Positions 5,151-8,871 of a stretch of 8,871 nt of DNA are shown one piece after another. Source of the DNA: Bacteroidota bacterium. GTDB lineage: Bacteria; Bacteroidota; Bacteroidia; Flavobacteriales; Flavobacteriaceae. Position numbers and translations under genes: made by a program. The notes under the pieces were generated by a model that searched no databases, was not told where the DNA came from, and worked only from the letters and a program-made list of their open reading frames with translations. The stretch spans positions 1 to 8,871 of the forward strand of contig JAJYTI010000089.1 in the NCBI GenBank assembly GCA_021793135.1, in the 5' to 3' direction. Each line of letters starts with the position of its first letter. The first letter of the stretch is position 1.

Positions 5151-6767
5151 ATGTGCAAGCATCTATCTTCTAAAAATATATTTTCACTTCTATTGCTTGC
5201 AATAGGATTACTTTCTTGTAATAATAAGAGCACCGAAAAACAGGGTCATTTAGTTTTCCGATACAATGAGAATGCTAATATTAGTTCTCTAGATCCTGCT
5301 TTTACAAGAAATCTCCCTAATATTTGGCCAAGCTTGCAGATGTATAATGGATTAGTTCAGTTTGACGAATCTTTAAATTTAAAACCAGACATTGCTACAC
5401 ATTGGGAGTTTATTGATAGTACAAATACTTATAACTTCACATTAAGAAAGGATGTGTATTTTCATAAGGATGCTCGTTTTGGTAAAGATAGCACACGAAC
5501 TGTGGTTGCACAGGACTTTGTATATAGTTTTGATAGATTAACCGACCCAAAGGTTGCTTCGCCAGGAAGTTGGGTACTACAACAGGTGGAAAGCTATAAA
5601 GCTATAAATGACACAACATTTCAGATTCAACTTAAAAAACCTTTCCCAGCTTTCTTAGGATTAATGGCAATGCCATATTGCTCTGTAGTTCCTAAAGAAA
5701 TTGTAGAATCTAAAGAAATTCCTTTTCGAAAAAAACCTATAGGAACGGGACCTTTTGCCTTTCAATTATGGGAAGAGAATGTAAAATTGGTATTACGTAA
5801 GAATCCTATTTACTTTGAGAAAGATGGCAATGGAAAACAACTTCCATATCTAGAAGCTATTGCAATTACTTTTCTTCCAGAAAAACAAAATGAGCTATTA
5901 CATTTTCTTCAAGGATCTATAGATATGATTTCTGGATTGGACGCTTCGTACAAAGATGAACTTTTAACCAGTGATGGTGAACTACAGAAGAATTATGTAG
6001 ATAAAATAAATATTCTAACTGGACCATATCTCAACACAGAGTACTTGGGCTTTCAACTAGAAACCGATAAGCCTGAACTAAGTTCAAAAAAGTTACGCGA
6101 AGCTATTAATATTGGTTTTGATCGTGATGCTATGATCAAACATCTACGCAATGGAATGGGCACCGCTGCTAATGCCGGATTTATCCCAGCTGGATTACCA
6201 GGTTCTAATAATAATACAGGCTACACATATGATAGAAAGCGTGCACGAAAATTGGTTAAACAATTCTCTCAAGAAACAGGAATACAAACACCACAAATAC
6301 GTGTTTCTACAACTGCAGAATATTTGGATATTTGCGAATATCTCCAGCGACAGTTAGAATTGATAGGTATAGAACTTAAGGTAGATGTACTTCCACCTTC
6401 TACCCTATTGCAAATGCGTGCGGTAGGCGACTTAGAGTTCTTCCGTTCTAGTTGGATTGCAGATTATCCTGATGCAGAGAGCTATTTATCTTTATTCTAT
6501 AGTCCAAATCATACACCAAACGGACCTAATTACTCGTATTTTACTAATAAAGAATACGATTCGCTATATGTTGCTAGTTTGGATGTACAAGATATAGAAG
6601 AACGAAGCCATCTGTACCAAAAAATGGATTCCATAATTGTGGCAGAGATGGCAACTGTACCTTTATTTTATGACAAAGCGGTTCGATTTGTCCAACCTGA
6701 GGTAAAAGGAATGAAAATCAACCCACAGAACTTCCTTTATTTAAAAGAAGTTTACAAAACTCCTTAA
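5151..6767 (+). CDS. Peptide-type ABC transporter substrate-binding lipoprotein (SBP family 5)
   Basis: Predicted lipid-anchored binding protein of the oligopeptide/dipeptide/nickel type, delivering ligand to an ABC importer. From the ATG at 5151 it has 538 residues, normal for OppA/DppA relatives. The signal is MCKHLSSKNIFSLLLLAIG with lipobox LLSC, acylated at Cys23. Family features follow: SLDPAFTRN (46-54), QMYNGLVQFDESLNLKPDIA, the strand YNFTLRKDVYFHKDARF, DFVYSFDRLTDP and IGTGPFAFQLWEEN (197-210), then the C-terminal lobe with ADYPDAESYLSLFYSPN. The frame is open back to an ATG at 5064, but that would hide the signal peptide behind 29 residues and start upstream of the promoter, so 5151 is preferred. 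No permease or ATPase gene is in the window. The region after Cys23 (NNKSTEK) has no obvious surface-export signal. It converges on the GlmU-like gene with overlapping stops. The ligand is unknown. Confidence 0.9.
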   Translation: MCKHLSSKNIFSLLLLAIGLLSCNNKSTEKQGHLVFRYNENANISSLDPAFTRNLPNIWPSLQMYNGLVQFDESLNLKPDIATHWEFIDSTNTYNFTLRKDVYFHKDARFGKDSTRTVVAQDFVYSFDRLTDPKVASPGSWVLQQVESYKAINDTTFQIQLKKPFPAFLGLMAMPYCSVVPKEIVESKEIPFRKKPIGTGPFAFQLWEENVKLVLRKNPIYFEKDGNGKQLPYLEAIAITFLPEKQNELLHFLQGSIDMISGLDASYKDELLTSDGELQKNYVDKINILTGPYLNTEYLGFQLETDKPELSSKKLREAINIGFDRDAMIKHLRNGMGTAANAGFIPAGLPGSNNNTGYTYDRKRARKLVKQFSQETGIQTPQIRVSTTAEYLDICEYLQRQLELIGIELKVDVLPPSTLLQMRAVGDLEFFRSSWIADYPDAESYLSLFYSPNHTPNGPNYSYFTNKEYDSLYVASLDVQDIEERSHLYQKMDSIIVAEMATVPLFYDKAVRFVQPEVKGMKINPQNFLYLKEVYKTP

Positions 6768-7936
6768 CGTCTATATTGTGTGGTTTGCTCAAAAATATTT
6801 TCTAATATTTTCTTCTCAACTTCATCTAACGTTTTATTTCTACGTTGCATCACCATATCTGCTACTTCAAAAACTTTAGATAATTTGTAAGTTGTTGTAC
6901 CCGAAGCTCCACCCCAACTAAAGCTTGGAATAAAGTTTCTTGGAAAACCAGATCCAAAAATATTAGAACTAACCCCTACTACAGTTCCCGTATTAAACAT
7001 CGTATTAATACCACATTTACTATGGTCTCCCATAATCAATCCACAGAATTGCAAATTAGTATCTAGAAATCTTCCTGCTGGATAATTCCATAAACGAACT
7101 GATGCATAATTATTCTTTAGGTTTGAGTTATTTGAGTCTGCACCTATATTACACCATTCTCCTAATACGGAATTTCCTAAAAATCCTTCGTGTCCTTTAT
7201 TTGAGTATCCAATTAAAACAGAATTATTTACCTCTCCACCTACTTTACAATGCGGACCGATAGTAGTAGCTCCATAAATTTTAGTACCCATATTAATTGT
7301 AGCATGTTCACAAAGCGCAAAAGCTCCACGAATATGCGAACCTTCCATTACTGTCGCGTCTTTTCCTATGTAAATAGGACCACTACTAGCATTTAAAGAG
7401 CAGTTTAAAAGAGTGGCACCTTCTTCTATAAAAATATTTTCTGGATTAACTGTGAACACATGCTCCGGGATAGGTTGAGAGACACGATTTTCTGTAAGAA
7501 ATTTAAAATCTCTTTCTATAGCTTGTTGATTTAAAGAAAATAAATCATAAGTATGTGTTACTTGCAACACATCAGTATGACTATAGTTAATCACATCAAA
7601 TGTATCGAAGTTTACTTTTTGCTTTGAAGTATAAAAATATGCTATAGGTGTATCTTTATAGAAAATGGCTTGATTTTCTTTTAGATTTTTCACCATACCT
7701 GCAAGATTCTCAGAAGGTAAAAAGGATGCATTGATGTATACATTCTTTGATTTCTCCTCTAGTGGAAATTTCTCGGCAAGATAATCTTGTGTTTTCGTTG
7801 TGGTACTAGCTTCTAGCATTTTCTCCCATTTTTCACGAATGGTTAAAATTCCTACTCGTAAATCAGCTATGGGTCTAGTATATGTTAGAGGAAGTAAATT
7901 TTCTCTGACTTCGCTATCGTATAATATATAATTCAT
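6764..7936 (-). CDS. GlmU-like protein: left-handed beta-helix acyltransferase with divergent N-terminal domain
   Basis: Member of the Bacteroidota GlmU-like family (putative sugar-phosphate nucleotidyltransferase/acetyltransferase), probably serving UDP-GlcNAc supply in the cytoplasm. From the ATG at 7936 it has 390 residues. Residues 1-160 form the N-terminal domain, with RENLLPLTYTRPIADLRVGI and LTIREKWEKM but no GxGTRM nucleotide-binding loop. From about 165 hexapeptide-type repeats build a left-handed beta-helix (NPENIFIEEGA, GPIYIGKDATV, GTKIYGATTIGPHCKVGGEV, EGFLGNSVLGEWCNIGADS, GDHSKCGINTMFNTGTVVG). This resembles the GlmU acetyltransferase half, including the NSNLKNNY loop. An in-frame TTG at 7960 would add eight residues, but it belongs to the -7 element, so the ATG is preferred. 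It lies downstream of rpmE2 on the same strand. Which reactions it performs is unproven. Confidence 0.85.
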   Translation of the reverse strand: MNYILYDSEVRENLLPLTYTRPIADLRVGILTIREKWEKMLEASTTTKTQDYLAEKFPLEEKSKNVYINASFLPSENLAGMVKNLKENQAIFYKDTPIAYFYTSKQKVNFDTFDVINYSHTDVLQVTHTYDLFSLNQQAIERDFKFLTENRVSQPIPEHVFTVNPENIFIEEGATLLNCSLNASSGPIYIGKDATVMEGSHIRGAFALCEHATINMGTKIYGATTIGPHCKVGGEVNNSVLIGYSNKGHEGFLGNSVLGEWCNIGADSNNSNLKNNYASVRLWNYPAGRFLDTNLQFCGLIMGDHSKCGINTMFNTGTVVGVSSNIFGSGFPRNFIPSFSWGGASGTTTYKLSKVFEVADMVMQRRNKTLDEVEKKILENIFEQTTQYRR

Positions 7937-7957
7937 ATTCGGAAGTTTGTTTAGAAA

Positions 7958-7965
7958 CAAAAATA
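7958..7965 (-). promoter_or_regulatory. -7 promoter element for the GlmU-like gene; decides its start
   Basis: The minus strand reads TATTTTTG. Transcription near 7951 leaves about a 15-base leader to the ATG at 7936. The TTG of the longer frame (7958-7960) lies inside the element, before the transcript begins. The rpmE2 terminator occupies the space where a -33 element would be. Confidence 0.5.
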
Positions 7966-7968
7966 AAT

Positions 7969-8000
7969 AAAAAAGCCTTCGTTTTGTGTAACGAAGGCTT
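7969..8000 (-). terminator. Rho-independent terminator of rpmE2
   Basis: AAGCCTTCGTT (7973-7983) and AACGAAGGCTT (7990-8000) form a perfect 11-bp stem with a 6-base loop. In the rpmE2 direction it ends in TTTTTT. It lies 28 bases after the L31 stop and only 3 bases upstream of the next gene's -7 element. Confidence 0.85.
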
Positions 8001-8028
8001 AATATATCTTGTAAAGGTTAGTTTATAA

Positions 8029-8292
8029 TTACTCTCCTTTTTTCTTACTGAATTTTGCGTATCTGTTTTTGAACTTGTCAATACGTCCTGCAGTATCCAC
8101 CAATTTGTACTTACCAGTATAGTAAGGGTGTGATGATCTAGATATTTCTAGCTTTATCAAAGGATACTCTACACCGTCAACTTCAATCGTCTCTTTGCTC
8201 TCAGCGGTAGATCTAGTTAGAAAAACGTCATCATTCGACATATCTTTGAATGCGACAACTCTATAATTCTCTGGGTGAATGCCTTTTTTCAT
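8029..8292 (-). CDS. rpmE2: Type B 50S ribosomal protein L31
   Basis: Small protein of the large ribosomal subunit, located at the subunit bridge near the central protuberance. The 87 residues are typical for the type B form. The start MKKGIHPENYRVVAFKDMS and the tail SSHPYYTGKYKLVDTAGR followed by DKFKNRYAKF are the family signatures. The insert TIEVDGVEYPLIKLEISR is also typical of type B. There is no cysteine at all, so this is the zinc-independent (C-minus) paralogue. The ATG at 8292 is the only sensible start and lies about 32 bases after an inferred transcription start. The hairpin downstream ends the transcript before the GlmU-like gene, though partial read-through is possible. Confidence 0.95.
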   Translation of the reverse strand: MKKGIHPENYRVVAFKDMSNDDVFLTRSTAESKETIEVDGVEYPLIKLEISRSSHPYYTGKYKLVDTAGRIDKFKNRYAKFSKKKGE

Positions 8293-8330
8293 TTCTTTAT
8301 TTCTTTAAAATCCTTCTGTAATTTAGTTTG

Positions 8331-8338
8331 CAAATATA
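8331..8338 (-). promoter_or_regulatory. -7 promoter element for rpmE2
   Basis: The minus strand reads TATATTTG followed by CA, a full TAnnTTTG match, 38 bases before the L31 ATG. The upstream spacer has only T-rich sequence in place of TTTG. Confidence 0.55.
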
Positions 8339-8343
8339 GAAAA

Positions 8344-8351
8344 TATTTTTG
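8344..8351 (+). promoter_or_regulatory. Possible divergent -7 element facing the 3' intergenic region
   Basis: TATTTTTG on the plus strand is a full TAnnTTTG match lying back to back with the rpmE2 element. No gene follows within 450 bases and no -33 element is clear, so it may be chance in A/T-rich sequence. Confidence 0.25.
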
Positions 8352-8413
8352 GCTAAAAAATACTATCTATGTAATAATTATAATCTTTAACTTCGAAAGT
8401 AGCTCACAAACGG

Positions 8414-8421
8414 CAAATATA
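8414..8421 (-). promoter_or_regulatory. Possible second, distal -7 element upstream of rpmE2
   Basis: The minus strand reads TATATTTG, identical to the proximal rpmE2 element 83 bases away. It would give a leader of about 115 bases before L31. It may be chance in this composition. Confidence 0.25.
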
Positions 8422-8679
8422 TATAATATTCATTATACCAATACCTTTTTTTTATCTTTTTATAATTTTATAATTAATTATTCTATTTCTATAGATTACC
8501 AAGTTTTTCAGTTTCTCTAATAGGTAAATAATCTTGAAAATTCTACTTCAACAAAAAGTAAATTCTAAAGAGTATAAAAACATCCAATAATTATTGTATA
8601 AATAAGCAAAGAGGTTGTTAAACTATAGCGTTACAAGCCGATTCTCATACTATTTTAAGGATAAAAATTAATTTTAGTT

Positions 8680-8687
8680 TATCTTCG
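8680..8687 (+). promoter_or_regulatory. Possible -7 element for a gene at the window end
   Basis: TATCTTCG differs from TAnnTTTG at one position and lies in a transition from A/T-rich to CGCCCGC sequence. A start near 8694 would give a leader of about 114 bases to the ATG at 8808. No -33 match is seen. Confidence 0.3.
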
Positions 8688-8807
8688 CCCGCTATTAATT
8701 GGAACTTTAAAAACAAGAGTTTAATTCTTAACTTTTTTTTAACTAATCTCTATTAAACTCTGATGTTAAATTGAAGTCCAACAAAGTATAAAACGAAATT
8801 GTATAAA

Positions 8808-8871
8808 ATGAGAAACAATCCATTCACTGCCCTTTTATTAATCTTATTTAGTTAGGGTATTGGCAGGCAAG
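8808..8871 (+). pseudogene. Possible start of a secreted-protein gene interrupted by an early stop
   Basis: ATG at 8808 encodes MRNNPFTALLLILFS and then meets TAG at 8853. A basic start followed by a run of Leu/Ile/Phe looks like the front of a signal peptide. The same frame after the stop reads GIGRQ, and a -1 shift before the stop would read YLVRVLAGK to the window end. Possibilities are a gene disabled by a nonsense or frameshift change, a short leader peptide, a sequencing error, or a chance ORF with the true gene starting beyond the window. The 64 bases available cannot decide. Confidence 0.25.

Larger units (their letters stand above)
8352..8807. other. Long AT-rich intergenic region without a gene
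   Basis: I see no coding signal, tRNA or GC-rich hairpin on either strand. Open frames here translate to Ile/Phe/Asn-rich low-complexity sequence expected from base composition. The region holds a second minus-strand -7 match (8414-8421), the palindrome CAATAATTATTG (8585-8596), a plus-strand near-promoter (8680-8687) and several TTAA motifs (8707-8769). It probably contains the regulatory region of a gene beginning at or beyond the window edge. Confidence 0.6.

Noticed and set aside
4837..5205. 122-codon plus-strand ORF opposite mtaB
   Set aside because: Antisense to a confidently identified gene; no family resemblance and a composition typical of a shadow frame.
8275..8520. Plus-strand ORF of 81 codons overlapping the rpmE2 start
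   Set aside because: Its product is Phe/Ile/Asn/Tyr-rich low complexity, it begins antisense to L31 and runs over the L31 promoter. This is expected by chance at this base composition.
8585..8596. 12-bp palindrome CAATAATTATTG
   Set aside because: Exact, but such A/T palindromes arise readily at this composition and no gene start is near enough to give it a role.
1..8871. Mobile elements, CRISPR arrays, tRNA or rRNA genes, defence or biosynthetic clusters
   Set aside because: No transposase or integrase, no regularly spaced repeats, no tRNA-like fold, and every large gene belongs to an ordinary chromosomal family.

Overview
The window looks like ordinary chromosome from a Flavobacteriaceae-type member of the Bacteroidota. 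Three things support this: a strongly AT-rich sequence, no Shine-Dalgarno sequences at the gene starts, and repeated copies of the Bacteroidota -7 promoter element TAnnTTTG about 15-50 bases upstream of start codons. The protein families agree: a type B L31, a Bacteroidota-type GlmU-like protein, MtaB, an MltD-like transglycosylase with a LysM-like tail, and a short GNAT-like protein. I see no phage, transposon, CRISPR, tRNA or rRNA, and no defence or biosynthetic cluster.

Layout. Bases 1-101 are the 3' end of an unrecognised plus-strand gene, closed by a hairpin terminator. An MscS-type mechanosensitive channel follows (306-1196, +). It faces an MltD-like lytic transglycosylase (1270-2190, -) across a 21-bp stem that can terminate both. 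Upstream of the transglycosylase, on the same strand, is a small alpha/beta hydrolase (2274-2939, -). A 430-base gap holds two promoter-like elements, a hairpin and a possible 30-residue membrane peptide (3209-3301, +). A 98-residue GNAT-like protein follows (3370-3666, +). It shares a bidirectional terminator with mtaB (3742-5088, -), which encodes the tRNA methylthiotransferase. mtaB diverges from a lipoprotein of the oligopeptide-binding family (5151-6767, +). The two promoters face each other inside an 11-bp inverted repeat. The lipoprotein gene converges on a GlmU-like gene (6764-7936, -), and the stop codons interlock in one TTAA. Upstream of that, on the same strand, is rpmE2 for ribosomal protein L31 (8029-8292, -). 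The last 500 bases are very AT-rich and apparently non-coding, ending in a signal-peptide-like start (8808) interrupted by a stop codon.

How the genes relate. There is no single pathway. Several products act at the envelope: the MscS channel, the peptidoglycan lytic enzyme, the peptide-binding lipoprotein, and the GlmU-like enzyme probably linked to UDP-GlcNAc supply. The others serve translation (L31, and MtaB modification of tRNA A37). Nearly every gene seems to have its own promoter.

Most notable points: the mirror-image promoter pair at 5091-5125, two promoter elements that coincide with alternative TTG starts and so argue for downstream ATG starts, a GNAT-like protein whose CoA-binding and catalytic motifs look eroded, a GlmU-like protein without the usual nucleotidyltransferase signature, an orphan binding protein, and the interrupted start at the window's end. 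I found no convincing undescribed multi-gene system.
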